From contig CBCTHE010000009.1 in assembly GCA_965146665.1 (NCBI GenBank), positions 84,765-148,764 on the forward strand: a stretch of DNA of 64,000 bases. Reading direction: 5' to 3'. Shown here piece by piece: positions 27,548 through 35,926 of the stretch. This stretch comes from Ructibacterium sp965146665 (GTDB lineage Bacteria; Bacillota; Clostridia; Monoglobales; Monoglobaceae). Positions within the stretch are counted from its first letter, which is position 1; the number at the start of each line of letters is the position of its first letter. The notes under the pieces were generated by a model. The model searched no databases, was not told where the DNA came from, and saw only the letters and a program-made list of their open reading frames with translations. A program made the position numbers and the translations under genes.

Positions 27548-28525
27548 TTACCAAAGACTGGTGTCCGCCAGCCTTTTGCTGAGTTGGTTGGTAAACACCA
27601 GCAGGATCAGATTGACCACGGAATTAAACAGGCCAACCGCCGTACTGTAGCCCCAGTTCTGAGTTTCAAAGCCCATACGGTAAACATAGGAGCTGATTAC
27701 ATCGCTGGTGCTGTAGATCGCCGGGTTGTATAACAGTATGATCTTCTCATAGCCCAGGTTCATGATCTTTCCGATCCGCAGGATCAGCATGGTAATGATG
27801 GTAATCTGAATAGAGGGCAATGTCACATACCAGATCCGCTTCATCCTGCCCGCCCCGTCCAGCTCTGCCGCCTCGTACTGCTCCACGTCTACGCTGCTCA
27901 GGGCCGCCAGATAGATAATGGAATCCCAGCCAATAGTCTGCCAGATGTCGGAGATGACATAGATAGGCAGGAACAGCTTGGGCTCCATCAGAAGATTGGT
28001 GTCACTGCCCCGAAAATGTCCTGCCAGCATCCCAATGATCCCATCCGCACTAACAAAGGTCTTGACCATTCCGCAGATGACAACCAGAGAAATGAAATGG
28101 GGCAGGTAAGAGGTGGTCTGGACCGCCCGTTTGAGCATGCCGTCCTTCATCTCATTGAGAAACAACGCCAGGATAATGGGCGCCGGAAAGGCAAAGACCA
28201 GTCCGGTCAAACTGATGGACAGGGTGTTTTTCAGCAGTCTGCCAAAGTCCGGCGAGGAGAAAAAATGCCTGAAATTCTTAAGCCCCACCCAGTCGCTCCC
28301 GGAAAAACCCAGCCGCGGAGTATAGTCCTGAAAGGCGATCAGGGCGCCGTACATGGGTTTATAGCAAAACAAAATATAGAACAGTACCACAGGAATCACC
28401 AACAGATACAGGCTCCCGTTCCGCCGAAAATCCTTTTTCCACGATCTGGCCCATGCACTTTCCTTCTCAGGGGCCCACAATGCAATCTCTTTTTTCATTT
28501 CTCCGTTTCCCAACCTTTCTGCCAT
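27548..28525 (-). CDS. Carbohydrate ABC transporter permease (LplB/YteP type)
   Basis: A 325-aa inner component of a CUT1 sugar importer. The segment YLLVIPVVLFYILFCYKPMYGALIAFQDYTP is the hallmark N-terminus of the LplB/YteP subfamily, and YEAAELDGAGRMKRIWYVTLP is the EAA loop that contacts the ATPase. About six membrane helices are expected. It forms the transmembrane channel with the permease encoded just downstream. The start is uncertain: ATG at 28525 has no clear ribosome binding site, whereas an internal ATG at 28498 (MKKEIALW) has GGAG only two bases away. Confidence 0.92.
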   Translation of the reverse strand: MAERLGNGEMKKEIALWAPEKESAWARSWKKDFRRNGSLYLLVIPVVLFYILFCYKPMYGALIAFQDYTPRLGFSGSDWVGLKNFRHFFSSPDFGRLLKNTLSISLTGLVFAFPAPIILALFLNEMKDGMLKRAVQTTSYLPHFISLVVICGMVKTFVSADGIIGMLAGHFRGSDTNLLMEPKLFLPIYVISDIWQTIGWDSIIYLAALSSVDVEQYEAAELDGAGRMKRIWYVTLPSIQITIITMLILRIGKIMNLGYEKIILLYNPAIYSTSDVISSYVYRMGFETQNWGYSTAVGLFNSVVNLILLVFTNQLSKRLADTSLW

Positions 28526-28540
28526 GCGCTTTTGCCGTCT

Positions 28541-30100
28541 TTATTTTGCCAGATACCGCTCATAGGCCGCCTGCTTCATCTCCAGCACTTTGTCGATTCC
28601 GCGGGCCTTGAGCTGTTCCACCGCCTTGTCATACTGGTCCAGCGGCTCCGCGCCCATAATAAACTTCATGATCATCTCGTCCGCATAGGTATCAATGGCA
28701 TTGTTCAGATTGGCCAGCTCGCTTACCTCGTCCTCCCTTACATAGAGATAGGGGACAACATGCTCCTTCATGCCGGTCTTCATCCATGTATTCCACGCCG
28801 CCTGCTGCTCCGGCAGATTGGCATACTGTTCCATATACCGTTTATCCTGAATAAAGGGGCCGGAGTCATATGCCAGCGTGTATTTGGACAGAGCCACAGT
28901 CATGGCCAGACCTTCCGGATTATTGGTGATGGTTTCCGTATATGCGGGATACCCGTCCCTGTCCTCATAGCTCTCTCCCTCAATACCGAAGTTATACAGC
29001 ATCCGGCCTTCCTGGCCATAGCCATAATCCAGGAGCTTCACCGCCTCCTCCTTATGCTTGCTGTCAAAGCTGACCGCCGCCGCGTTGTTGGCCCCAACCG
29101 GTGTCTGCCAGTAGCCAAAGGACGGCACCTCGCCTCTGTTTTTGGTAGGATAGGGCGCGCCGGCCAGCTGGAATCTTTCATTTGGCGCCGCACTCATGTA
29201 TCTGCCGATTCCAGATCCCAGGGCGCCGGAAATAGCGCCTGTCATCCCATTTAAGATATTGGAGTCGATCATCTTGCTGTCCAGCGTGGTAAAATCCGCA
29301 TCCAGGAGCTTTTCCCGATACCATTGGTTCATCAGCGTCAGAAAATCCTTAAAACCGGGCTCCAGCATTCCGTATTTGACCTTTCCGTCATCTATGTAAT
29401 AGCCGATTCCCACATCAAAGGCCCCGGCGAAGAGGTGGCTGGCCCGCATATTGGAGAGGTTGATGGAAAGCGGTGCTTTGGCCCCCTTCTGATCTCGGAA
29501 CGCGGTCAGAACCCGCTCCCAGTCATCCAGGGTTTCCGGCATGGAAAGGCCCAGTTCATCCAGCCAGTCCTGCCGGACGATCAGCCCCACCGAAACCTCA
29601 AGGCTCTCGTCCCCCCTGATACACGGGAAGGCAAACAAAGCGTTTGAATCGGTGACCGACAGCTTGCGCACCTCGTCGTGCTCTTCAAAGTAACGGAAGA
29701 GATTGGGCGCAAAGTTTTTATAATCGTTCAGATCCACAATGATTTTGTCATTAATTGCATTCTGCGGGCCGCCCGGATAGGTCTGCCAGTTATACTGGAT
29801 AATGTCCGGCAGTTCATCGGAGGCGATCAGGATATTGAATTTTTCCGACGACTGACCCTGGGGCGGGTGGATAAAATCCAGCTCCGTGCCGGTCACCTCC
29901 TCCAGCTTTTGATAGAGCGGGGTGTCACCCATGTTGTTCACCACAGTGGACGCGTAGCTGGACATGTTCATCCAATAGGTCAGCTTGGTCCGGCCAGCTT
30001 CTCCTCCATCTTTTCCTGGGGCGCTCTGGCAGCCTGATGTCAGCAGCGCCGCCGCGGCCAGCAAAGCAACAGCGCCGCAGCTCTTCTTTTTGGTGTTCAT
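28541..30100 (-). CDS. Extracellular sugar-binding lipoprotein (LplA/YtcQ type)
   Basis: A 519-aa lipoprotein with signal peptide and lipobox LLTSGCQS, so the mature N-terminal Cys (about residue 24) is lipidated and the protein sits on the outer face of the membrane. The fold is a class-1 substrate-binding protein of the large LplA/YtcQ subfamily; visible features include ASDELPDIIQYNWQTYPGGP, a VRQDWLDELGLSMPETLDDW segment and the late PAYTETITNNPEG. It delivers oligosaccharides to the two permeases immediately downstream. Its ATG has AAAGGAGGG upstream, a strong site, in keeping with the excess of binding protein these systems need. A candidate internal promoter lies at 30133-30162. Confidence 0.93.
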   Translation of the reverse strand: MNTKKKSCGAVALLAAAALLTSGCQSAPGKDGGEAGRTKLTYWMNMSSYASTVVNNMGDTPLYQKLEEVTGTELDFIHPPQGQSSEKFNILIASDELPDIIQYNWQTYPGGPQNAINDKIIVDLNDYKNFAPNLFRYFEEHDEVRKLSVTDSNALFAFPCIRGDESLEVSVGLIVRQDWLDELGLSMPETLDDWERVLTAFRDQKGAKAPLSINLSNMRASHLFAGAFDVGIGYYIDDGKVKYGMLEPGFKDFLTLMNQWYREKLLDADFTTLDSKMIDSNILNGMTGAISGALGSGIGRYMSAAPNERFQLAGAPYPTKNRGEVPSFGYWQTPVGANNAAAVSFDSKHKEEAVKLLDYGYGQEGRMLYNFGIEGESYEDRDGYPAYTETITNNPEGLAMTVALSKYTLAYDSGPFIQDKRYMEQYANLPEQQAAWNTWMKTGMKEHVVPYLYVREDEVSELANLNNAIDTYADEMIMKFIMGAEPLDQYDKAVEQLKARGIDKVLEMKQAAYERYLAK

Positions 30101-30132
30101 GAAATTCCCTCCTTTGGCAATTTTATATTCTT

Positions 30133-30162
30133 ATTGTAACGTCCGCACACGGAAAAAGTAAA
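30133..30162 (-). promoter_or_regulatory. Candidate promoter ahead of the binding-protein gene
   Basis: Minus strand TTTACT (30157-30162), 18 bases, TACAAT (30133-30138), about 35 bases upstream of the binding-protein start. It would add transcription for the abundant lipoprotein inside the longer operon. The -35 match is moderate. Confidence 0.45.
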
Positions 30163-30200
30163 GCGGTAATTTTTTGTATTTCCGGTCACTTTTATTACTT

Positions 30201-31124
30201 TTACCCGTTTTTCCGGGGTTTGGGCTGCCTTGTGACCGCCGGGCGCACCGCTCCTCCCTCAAATTTGATTTCCGTCCGGCTGATCTGCCACGCCCCCTGA
30301 TCGTCTGCACCCTGGTAAAAAAGTTGAACGCTTCCGTCGGTATCTTCAAACACATAGGGATGGCCAGACTCCCGGCTGTTCCATTCCCCGGACTTTCCAT
30401 TGGGGATCAGGGGCAGGTCCGAGAGCCGGGTGAAGCGGATTCCGTCTTCGGACACCGCACAGCCGATCTGCTGGGGAGAGCAGTTATACGCGCCGCCGTA
30501 GAACAGGTATATATGGCCGTCCCGGCTGAGCGCGGCAGGTGCCTCTATGCACTTGCCCTCCCACTCCAGTTCCGGCCGGAGGATGGTACCCGGGTACGCC
30601 TCATGCCAGCTGGATCTTGAAAAATCCGAATTCAGATCCGCCGCGGCCGCGCCCAGCATCTGGATCTCAAAGGCCTTGTCCCTTGTGGCAAAGTACAAAA
30701 ACAGCTTTCCCTGAAAGGCGGTCACATCCGCGTCAATGGCCCGGCCGCAGCACCAAACATCGCTGGGGCGGAATACCGGATTGCTAGGATCCCGGCGAAA
30801 ACGCACGCCGTCCGGGGAGACCGCGTGACAGATCGCGTCCATTTCCCGGTTTCCATAGGTCTGGTAGAACAGGTGGACAACACCGTTCAGTACAATGGCA
30901 CCCGGCGCACAGAGCCCGTTTTTTTCCGCCTCCTGCTCTGGCGTCAAATAGCCCCTGTTCTCCCAGTGCTCCATATCTGCGGATTCCGCAATGCCAATGG
31001 CATACCCTCGTTCCTGTCCCACATAGGGGGGAACCGTATAATAGAGCAGATATCTCCCGCCAAGCTTTACCACCGCCGGATCCTTCGCAAAGGGTCTTCC
31101 TCTGGATTCATCTGTAAATAACAT
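30201..31124 (-). CDS. GH43-like five-bladed beta-propeller glycosidase
   Basis: A 307-aa cytoplasmic protein (no signal peptide) of the GH43/GH32-like beta-propeller superfamily. The expected three acidic residues can be placed: Asp in FAKDPAVVKLGGRYLLYYT (near residue 15), Asp in GRAIDADVTAFQGKLFLYF and Glu in GKCIEAPAALSRDGHIYLFY. The repeated blades read as IYLFY, VQLFYQG and VHLFYQT. GH43 members include arabinanases, xylosidases and galactanases, and the specificity cannot be read from the sequence. It is the first gene of the long polysaccharide locus, with its own promoter and an AAAGGAGGAG ribosome binding site. It probably trims imported oligosaccharides together with GH105. Confidence 0.75.
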   Translation of the reverse strand: MLFTDESRGRPFAKDPAVVKLGGRYLLYYTVPPYVGQERGYAIGIAESADMEHWENRGYLTPEQEAEKNGLCAPGAIVLNGVVHLFYQTYGNREMDAICHAVSPDGVRFRRDPSNPVFRPSDVWCCGRAIDADVTAFQGKLFLYFATRDKAFEIQMLGAAAADLNSDFSRSSWHEAYPGTILRPELEWEGKCIEAPAALSRDGHIYLFYGGAYNCSPQQIGCAVSEDGIRFTRLSDLPLIPNGKSGEWNSRESGHPYVFEDTDGSVQLFYQGADDQGAWQISRTEIKFEGGAVRPAVTRQPKPRKNG

Positions 31125-31160
31125 GTCTTCTCCTCCTTTTGAATTGGATTGGTGAGGCCC

Positions 31161-31190
31161 ATTTTATCCCCGCCGAATCCCAGCTGTCAA
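31161..31190 (-). promoter_or_regulatory. Sigma-A promoter of the polysaccharide locus
   Basis: Minus strand TTGACA (31185-31190), an 18-base spacer and TAAAAT (31161-31166), leaving a leader of about 30 bases before the GH43-like gene. From here the genes run to 8.9 kb with gaps of at most about 100 bases. Confidence 0.65.
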
Positions 31191-31216
31191 CCACATTCTG
31201 GATTTTGACCTGAAAA

Positions 31217-31250
31217 CAAAAAAAATGACCGCCGAAGCGGTCATAAAAAA
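31217..31250 (-). terminator. Intrinsic terminator of the LysM-CAP gene
   Basis: ATGACCGC and GCGGTCAT (31225-31232, 31237-31244) pair around a four-base loop that reads TTCG on the minus strand. On that strand the stem is followed by a run of eight T. It separates the CAP gene from the downstream polysaccharide locus. Confidence 0.88.
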
Positions 31251-31274
31251 TATGGCAAAACTGTCTGACTGCCG

Positions 31275-31883
31275 TTACGGCCGAATGAACATCTGGGTCC
31301 AGTAATTGCCGTCGGACACATAACCCACGCCGATCTGGGTATAGGAGCTGTTTAACATATTCTTCCTGTGCCCCTCTGAATTCCACCAGGCATTCACCAC
31401 CGCTTCCGGTGTGGTCTGCCCCTTTGCGATGTTTTCGGCCGCAGCACGATAGCTGATTCCGAAATTCTTGATCATATCAAACGGCGAACCATAGGTTGGG
31501 CTGGTATGAGAAAAATACCGTTTGTCATGCATATCCTGTGATTTATACCGCGCGGCGCGGGAAAGCTCCCAGTTGGCGGTCAGAGGCTTGAGCCCGTTCT
31601 GGACCCGCTTCTGATTGGTCAGTTCAATGACGCGCTGTTCAAAGGAGGATACTGCCTCGTCATTCAGGGGAATATTCAGCACCTGTCCCGGATAGATCAA
31701 AGCCGGGTTGCTGACCTGCGGATTGGCGGAGATGATCTCACTCAGGCCCACCTGATATTTGACCGCGATTTTCCACATGGACTCCCCTTTGATGACGGTA
31801 TGCTGTACGGTCTTGGCGCTTGCTGTGATACAAAACAGCAAGGACAGGACCGCAATACTGCATGCTGAGATTATTTTTTTCAA
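31275..31883 (-). CDS. Exported LysM-CAP domain protein (YkwD/SafA-like)
   Basis: About 202 aa. A signal peptide (about 1-23, ending ITASAK) is followed by one LysM domain (about 26-72; HTVIKGESMWKIAVKYQVGL, NPALIYPGQVLNIP) that binds peptidoglycan. A CAP/SCP domain fills the rest (about 80-202; IELTNQKRVQNGLKPLTANW, FSHTSPTYGSPFDMI, AAENIAKGQ, WWNSEGHRKNML, YWTQMFIRP). Bacterial CAP proteins of this layout are found on cell walls and in spore coats; their biochemical activity is poorly known. I use a TTG start at 31883 because GGGTGAT lies at proper distance; a GTG three codons upstream has no such site. It has its own terminator and does not belong to the polysaccharide operon. Confidence 0.88.
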   Translation of the reverse strand: MKKIISACSIAVLSLLFCITASAKTVQHTVIKGESMWKIAVKYQVGLSEIISANPQVSNPALIYPGQVLNIPLNDEAVSSFEQRVIELTNQKRVQNGLKPLTANWELSRAARYKSQDMHDKRYFSHTSPTYGSPFDMIKNFGISYRAAAENIAKGQTTPEAVVNAWWNSEGHRKNMLNSSYTQIGVGYVSDGNYWTQMFIRP

Positions 31884-31986
31884 TTTTATCACCCGTCTTA
31901 GTTTTGCGCAGCAAAAGAATTCTATGCTGAAAAAGACTGGTATCCGAGAGAGTCAAAGCCATATGGTTTAACATCATGGCAGGGCG

Positions 31987-32026
31987 ACAAGAAAAAATCC
32001 CGCAAAAACACGCCTTCACGTTTTGC
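31987..32026 (-). terminator. Probable terminator of the TIGR04076 gene
   Basis: On the minus strand GCAAAACGTG and CGTGTTTTTGC (32002-32026 overall) pair imperfectly around a short loop, followed by GGGATTTTTTC. It lies about 20 bases after the gene stop. Confidence 0.55.
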
Positions 32027-32046
32027 AGGATCCAAATTTTTTATTA

Positions 32047-32391
32047 TTATCGAACCGGGGTATCGTCGGGCTGTGCCTCCTGACCGGTCGCCTCCAGCTT
32101 GAAAATCACCGGCCGCAGACCGTCGTTGCAGCTGCAGACGGCGACACCGGGCTTTCGGATCCAGTCGCCAAAATAAAACAACTGCTCATCTGCCCCGTGC
32201 GCAAGTGCGAATACATACTGGTATATGGCTTTCCAAGCCTCATCACAGAAGCCCTCCGGCTTTGCATAATCCGCATAAAAGATCTGCCCCGCCTTCAGCA
32301 TGGGACATGGACCCAGCCCAGCGGCGCCGTATTCCGCCGCCAGTTCCTGATCCAGCGTGGTCTTGAGCACTGTAATTTTGACTTTCTTCAT
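32047..32391 (-). CDS. TIGR04076 family protein
   Basis: A protein of about 114 aa beginning MKKVKITVLK, which matches the TIGR04076 family. Family members are short, conserved in anaerobes, and carry the Gly-Pro-Cys-Pro (here LGPCPMLKAGQIF) and late SCNDGLRPVIFKLEA segments seen here. CDEAWKAIYQYVFALAHGAD is another typical stretch. Conserved cysteines suggest a redox or metal role, but no function is established. The ATG at 32391 is preferred because GAGGTG lies upstream; an in-frame ATG seven codons earlier has none. It follows the methyltransferase gene by about 30 bases and may be cotranscribed with it. Confidence 0.75.
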   Translation of the reverse strand: MKKVKITVLKTTLDQELAAEYGAAGLGPCPMLKAGQIFYADYAKPEGFCDEAWKAIYQYVFALAHGADEQLFYFGDWIRKPGVAVCSCNDGLRPVIFKLEATGQEAQPDDTPVR

Positions 32392-32422
32392 CCCAGGCAC
32401 CTCATTTTCCATTAGGATTGAT

Positions 32423-33160
32423 TCACTCGGCCCGCCTGACCGCGGACACCAGAAGCATCATCGGCCGCCGCAGCTCGTCCCGCATCCCGGGGATCTCCAG
32501 CATATCTTCCGGCGGCTCCGGCTCCCTGACGCCGGTGATCGCAAAACCATGCTCCAAAAGTCCGTTCAGATAGGTGGTCAGGGTTCTGTGCTGTTTCTCC
32601 ACCCGCTCGCCCAAAAACACCGCCTCGCGCCTGCCCTCGTAAAAATAGCGGTCCACCGGCCAGTGATCGGGCTTTCCAGAGGCATCGCAGATCCAGCCCT
32701 GGCTCCCGTAAGCGGTAAACACCGGGTGCTCAACCGAGAACACAAAACTCCCGCCGGGAACCAGCGTCCGTTTCACCTTTGCGCACACTTCCCGGAAATC
32801 CTCCACATAGTGCAGGGCCAGAGAACTGATTACAATGTCATAGGCCGCGGCCGGATAGTCAAATTCCTCTATGCCGGACCGCCGGTATGCGATATTGGAA
32901 AAGCCCGCGGATTTTTTCCGGGCCTCTTCCAGCATTTTTTCGGATATATCCAGACCCAGCACTTCCCGCGCCCCATGCTCCGCCGCATAGATACAGTGCC
33001 AGCCAAATCCACAGCCTAAATCCAGCACCCGCCGATCCATAAAATCCGGAAGCATCTCCCGCAGGGTCTGCCATTCGCCGGCGCCCGCCAATCCCTTCTG
33101 AGACCGGAGCATCTGGCTGTATTTCTGATAAAAATGTTCATTGTCATATGTATGATTCAT
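32423..33160 (-). CDS. Class I SAM-dependent methyltransferase
   Basis: About 245 aa starting MNHTYDNEHFYQKYSQMLRS. The SAM-binding motif I is VLDLGCGFGWHCIYAAEHGA (about residues 46-65), followed by the acidic end of strand 2 (VLGLDISEKMLEEA), and motif post I/II is DIVISSLALHYVEDF. It belongs to the small-molecule methyltransferase group (Methyltransf_11/25 type); the substrate cannot be read from the sequence. The open frame extends 157 codons upstream, but that extension is Arg/Gly/Ala-rich translation antisense to or out of frame with the neighbouring zinc-ribbon gene, and the ATG at 33160 has GGAGAG upstream. Confidence 0.85.
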   Translation of the reverse strand: MNHTYDNEHFYQKYSQMLRSQKGLAGAGEWQTLREMLPDFMDRRVLDLGCGFGWHCIYAAEHGAREVLGLDISEKMLEEARKKSAGFSNIAYRRSGIEEFDYPAAAYDIVISSLALHYVEDFREVCAKVKRTLVPGGSFVFSVEHPVFTAYGSQGWICDASGKPDHWPVDRYFYEGRREAVFLGERVEKQHRTLTTYLNGLLEHGFAITGVREPEPPEDMLEIPGMRDELRRPMMLLVSAVRRAE

Positions 33161-33192
33161 ACGCTTCTCTCCATTTTGTGTTTCTGTGGAGA

Positions 33193-33699
33193 TCAGAAGA
33201 AATAGAACAGGGGAACCACAGACCAGAAGCCCTGGACCAAAAGCACAAACGCCCCAAGGCCAAGGCCGATTCCGGCGAGCAGACCGCCGCCGCGCTTTCT
33301 GCCCAGATTCACCGCGCCCAGAACGACCGCTGCCGCCGCGGGCAGAAAACCGCTGTGTACTGTAGAAAGCGCCAGCACCAACAGAGCCAGGAGGCCGGCC
33401 GCAAGGGACAGGATTCCCAGCACCGTCACCGCTGGCTTCGGTATTTCCGGGCCGTTGGCCGCGGCTGCACGGGCCGTCCCCGGCGCCGCGGCCGGGCGCA
33501 GTACACTGTACGCGGTACGCGCGCTTTGGGGCTCTGCCCCTGTCGTGTGCCGGGGCAGCTGTGTCCCCGGCTCCAGCACCGCACCGCAGAATACGCAGTG
33601 CAGGTTCCCGGGCCGGCCCATTGCCCCGCAATTCTTACAGACAGGGATGCCCTGTCCCACCTTCTGATTCCCCATGTTCATCTCCATGCCGCACCTCAC
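33193..33699 (-). CDS. Zinc-ribbon membrane protein
   Basis: A 168-aa protein with an N-terminal zinc ribbon (CKNCGAMGRPGNLHCVFCGA, residues 21-40), a Pro/Ala-rich linker and three hydrophobic segments (about 90-165: VTVLGILSLAAGLLALLVLAL, GFLPAAAAVVLGAVNLG, LLAGIGLGLGAFVLLVQGFW). This layout is common in Firmicutes membrane proteins of unknown function, often named zinc-ribbon or DUF4190-like. Its GTG start overlaps the stop of the upstream small membrane gene (GTGA), with AGGAGG in front, so the two are coupled. An alternative start is the ATG at 33687. Confidence 0.7.
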   Translation of the reverse strand: MRCGMEMNMGNQKVGQGIPVCKNCGAMGRPGNLHCVFCGAVLEPGTQLPRHTTGAEPQSARTAYSVLRPAAAPGTARAAAANGPEIPKPAVTVLGILSLAAGLLALLVLALSTVHSGFLPAAAAVVLGAVNLGRKRGGGLLAGIGLGLGAFVLLVQGFWSVVPLFYFF

Positions 33700-34013
33700 A
33701 TTCCCTCCTGAATCCTCTGGTCCGCCAGACGTTCCTCCACCGTTTTCCGGTTACTGGGCGCATGCGCGCTCTGCCAGTCCTCCCGCCGCGCTTTGGTGTC
33801 AGGCTCCGCATCCTCTTCGCCGGGGAACCGTTCACTGAGATCAATCAGCGCGTCCCGGTATTCGTCGTTCTTTTGTTTCAGGCAAAGGGAGACAAGGGCC
33901 ATCACCGCGCCGAACAACAGTCCCAGCACGCCAAAGACCTTCCAAAGGCTGACCGCCCTCTCCTTTTTACAGGTATATGGCCAGTTTTCATGTTTCATCC
34001 AATTCATGTTCAT
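33696..34013 (-). CDS. Small single-pass membrane protein
   Basis: A 105-aa protein not assigned to a family. A short cytoplasmic start (MNMNWMKHENWPYTCKKERA) is followed by one membrane helix (SLWKVFGVLGLLFGAVMALVSLCL, about residues 22-45) and a charged hydrophilic tail. The ribosome binding site is AAAGGAGCGG and there is a dedicated promoter (34068-34096). It is translationally coupled to the zinc-ribbon membrane protein, so the pair may form a membrane complex; this is inference only. Confidence 0.7.
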   Translation of the reverse strand: MNMNWMKHENWPYTCKKERAVSLWKVFGVLGLLFGAVMALVSLCLKQKNDEYRDALIDLSERFPGEEDAEPDTKARREDWQSAHAPSNRKTVEERLADQRIQEGM

Positions 34014-34067
34014 TGTTCTGCCGCTCCTTTCACAAGCGTTCCAGTATCAGTTTACCCTTCTTCTCCC

Positions 34068-34096
34068 ATGTTATCACTTCTTTTTCAATTTGTCAA
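34068..34096 (-). promoter_or_regulatory. Promoter of the small membrane-protein pair
   Basis: Minus strand TTGACA (34091-34096), 17 bases, TAACAT (34068-34073). It sits immediately beyond the birA stop codon. Confidence 0.65.
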
Positions 34097-34097
34097 T

Positions 34098-35069
34098 TTA
34101 TTCTGTGAGCCGAATGCTCACCTCACCGGTGCTGAGTATCTTCTCATTTCCGGCCTCATCCCGGAGAATCAGCTCTCCGCTCTGGCCGATCCCCTCCGCG
34201 AAATACCGGCTTCCCGGCTCCTGCAGTACGGTGATCTCCTTGCCGATCACCATAGACCGGCTCCGGTATTCCTCCAAAAAGGTACGCTGGCGGATCATCT
34301 GCTCCAGGCCTGACACCTGATTGACCAGTTCCGCGGCAAGGCGGTTGCGCACCGCGCCGCCGCTGCCCTGCAGTACGCTCCCGGCCTTCTCCTGAAGCTC
34401 CTCCGGGAAGACGGTGTTACAGTTGATTCCAATGCCCACCACCACCGCCTCCACAGCGCCGGTCTCAAAATCGCTGACCGCCTCGGTCAGGATGCCGCAA
34501 ATCTTTTTGCCGTCCAGATACAGGTCATTGACCCATTTGATCTGCGGCTGTCTGCCAGTGACCTTTTCCACCGCGCGGCTGGCCGCCACAGAGGCCGCCG
34601 TGGTGGCCAGCACCGCCTGTTCCATGGGAATTTCCGGCCGGAGCAGCATGGTGAAATACACCCCGCTCTCCGCCGGGGAAAAAAAGCTCCGGCCAAGCCG
34701 GCCGCGGCCTGCGGTCTGCCGGTCCGCCAGGATCACCGTGCCGTCCGGCGCGCCGTCCACGGCGCGGCGCTTTGCCTCGGTATTGGTGGAATCCAGCACA
34801 TCAAATACGAGGATTTTCTCCGCTGCCTCCGGATCCTCCAAAAACGGCAGCATCCCCTCCCGGGAGAGCTTGTCATTGTCCTGCGCCAGACAATAGCCCC
34901 GGTTCTGTACCGCCGCAATGACATAGCCCGCCTCCCGCAGGGCCTTGATCTGCTTCCAGACTCCCGCCCGGGAAATTCCCAGTCTTCCGGCCAGCTCCTC
35001 GCCGGAAATGCTCTCCCCGCGGCTGGCCTCCAGAATCCGCAAAAGCTCCCGCTTTGTATTTCTAGACAT
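34098..35069 (-). CDS. birA: Bifunctional biotin-protein ligase / biotin operon repressor
   Basis: A 323-aa BirA. An N-terminal winged helix (about 1-65; GEELAGRLGISRAGVWKQIK) binds DNA. The central ligase domain holds the biotin-binding motif QTAGRGRLGRSFFSPAESGVYFTMLLRP (about 108-135) and the KWVNDLYLDGKKICGIL segment (about 170-186) with the lysine that contacts biotinyl-AMP. A C-terminal SH3-like domain covers about 265-323. It attaches biotin to carboxylase carrier proteins and probably represses biotin genes, none of which are in the window. It lies 27 bases downstream of a methyltransferase gene. Confidence 0.95.
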   Translation of the reverse strand: MSRNTKRELLRILEASRGESISGEELAGRLGISRAGVWKQIKALREAGYVIAAVQNRGYCLAQDNDKLSREGMLPFLEDPEAAEKILVFDVLDSTNTEAKRRAVDGAPDGTVILADRQTAGRGRLGRSFFSPAESGVYFTMLLRPEIPMEQAVLATTAASVAASRAVEKVTGRQPQIKWVNDLYLDGKKICGILTEAVSDFETGAVEAVVVGIGINCNTVFPEELQEKAGSVLQGSGGAVRNRLAAELVNQVSGLEQMIRQRTFLEEYRSRSMVIGKEITVLQEPGSRYFAEGIGQSGELILRDEAGNEKILSTGEVSIRLTE

Positions 35070-35096
35070 TTCTATCCCTCCACACAGAATCTATCC

Positions 35097-35879
35097 TCAG
35101 GCCTTCTGCGCCGTAAAGCTGATCCGGCGGAAGGTCTCAAAGCAGGTCCCGTCCGCCTGCCGTGTCCTGCGAAGCATTTCCGCAATCACTTCACTTCGGA
35201 ACGCCGCCTGCATATTCTCTGGCAAATGGCCGATAAAGGGGACAAGACTTGGCTGGTCTATCCAGCGGATCATCTCATCCGCATCCGAAAAATACCTGTC
35301 CGCATTCTCTTCCCGCACACTGTACGCCGAGAACCCGGCCGCGGCGGCTAAGGCTCTGTATTCCGAAACGGACGGCATGTACCACGGCCATTGAAAACCG
35401 GAGAAGTACGGCGCATACCGCGCATCCTTCAGCATATCCCGCATGACGCTGAAAAAATTGGAGCAGTTTCCCTCTCCGGCAAAATTCCACAGGATCACGC
35501 CGCCGGACTTCAACGCCCTTTGAGCCTGCCCGAGAAGCCGGACATGATCCTTGACCCAATGCAGCGCGGCATTGGAAAAGATCACATCAAACTCATTTTC
35601 AAAGTTCATCCGGCGAATATCCATCTGAATAAAACGCAGATTGTCCCGCCTGTGCTCCGCCGCCTTCTGAATCATTCCAGCAGAAGCATCGATCCCAAGC
35701 ACCCTCCCGGCCGGAACCAGCAGGGACAGCTGTTCTGTCAAGGCACCGTCTCCGCACCCCAAATCCAGTATGGTCTCGCTTCCTTTGAGCCGGAGCTGTG
35801 CAAGCAGTTTGCCTCCCCACTCCTTCTGGTGCCGGGAGGCCTTTTCATATTGATCTCCATCAAATTCAAACGTCTTCAT
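35097..35879 (-). CDS. SAM-dependent methyltransferase (trans-aconitate methyltransferase-like)
   Basis: About 260 aa starting MKTFEFDGDQYEKASRHQKE with GGAGGCGG before the ATG. The SAM site is ILDLGCGDGALTEQL (about 34-48), followed by GRVLGIDASAGMIQKA, FDVIFSNAALHWVKDH (motif II) and GGVILWNFAGEGN (motif III). The ALHWV segment and the overall length are those of the Tam/trans-aconitate 2-methyltransferase-like group, but this group has mixed substrates. It lies between birA and the Nudix gene, all on one strand with gaps under 50 bases. Confidence 0.85.
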   Translation of the reverse strand: MKTFEFDGDQYEKASRHQKEWGGKLLAQLRLKGSETILDLGCGDGALTEQLSLLVPAGRVLGIDASAGMIQKAAEHRRDNLRFIQMDIRRMNFENEFDVIFSNAALHWVKDHVRLLGQAQRALKSGGVILWNFAGEGNCSNFFSVMRDMLKDARYAPYFSGFQWPWYMPSVSEYRALAAAAGFSAYSVREENADRYFSDADEMIRWIDQPSLVPFIGHLPENMQAAFRSEVIAEMLRRTRQADGTCFETFRRISFTAQKA

Positions 35880-35926
35880 ATTCCGCCTCCTGTCAGCTGC
35901 CAATGCCAATGCGCCATGTGTCCGTT

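Noticed and set aside
32423..33631. 402-aa version of the methyltransferase
   Set aside because: The extra 157 N-terminal residues are low-complexity translation overlapping the zinc-ribbon gene; the internal ATG at 33160 has a ribosome site.
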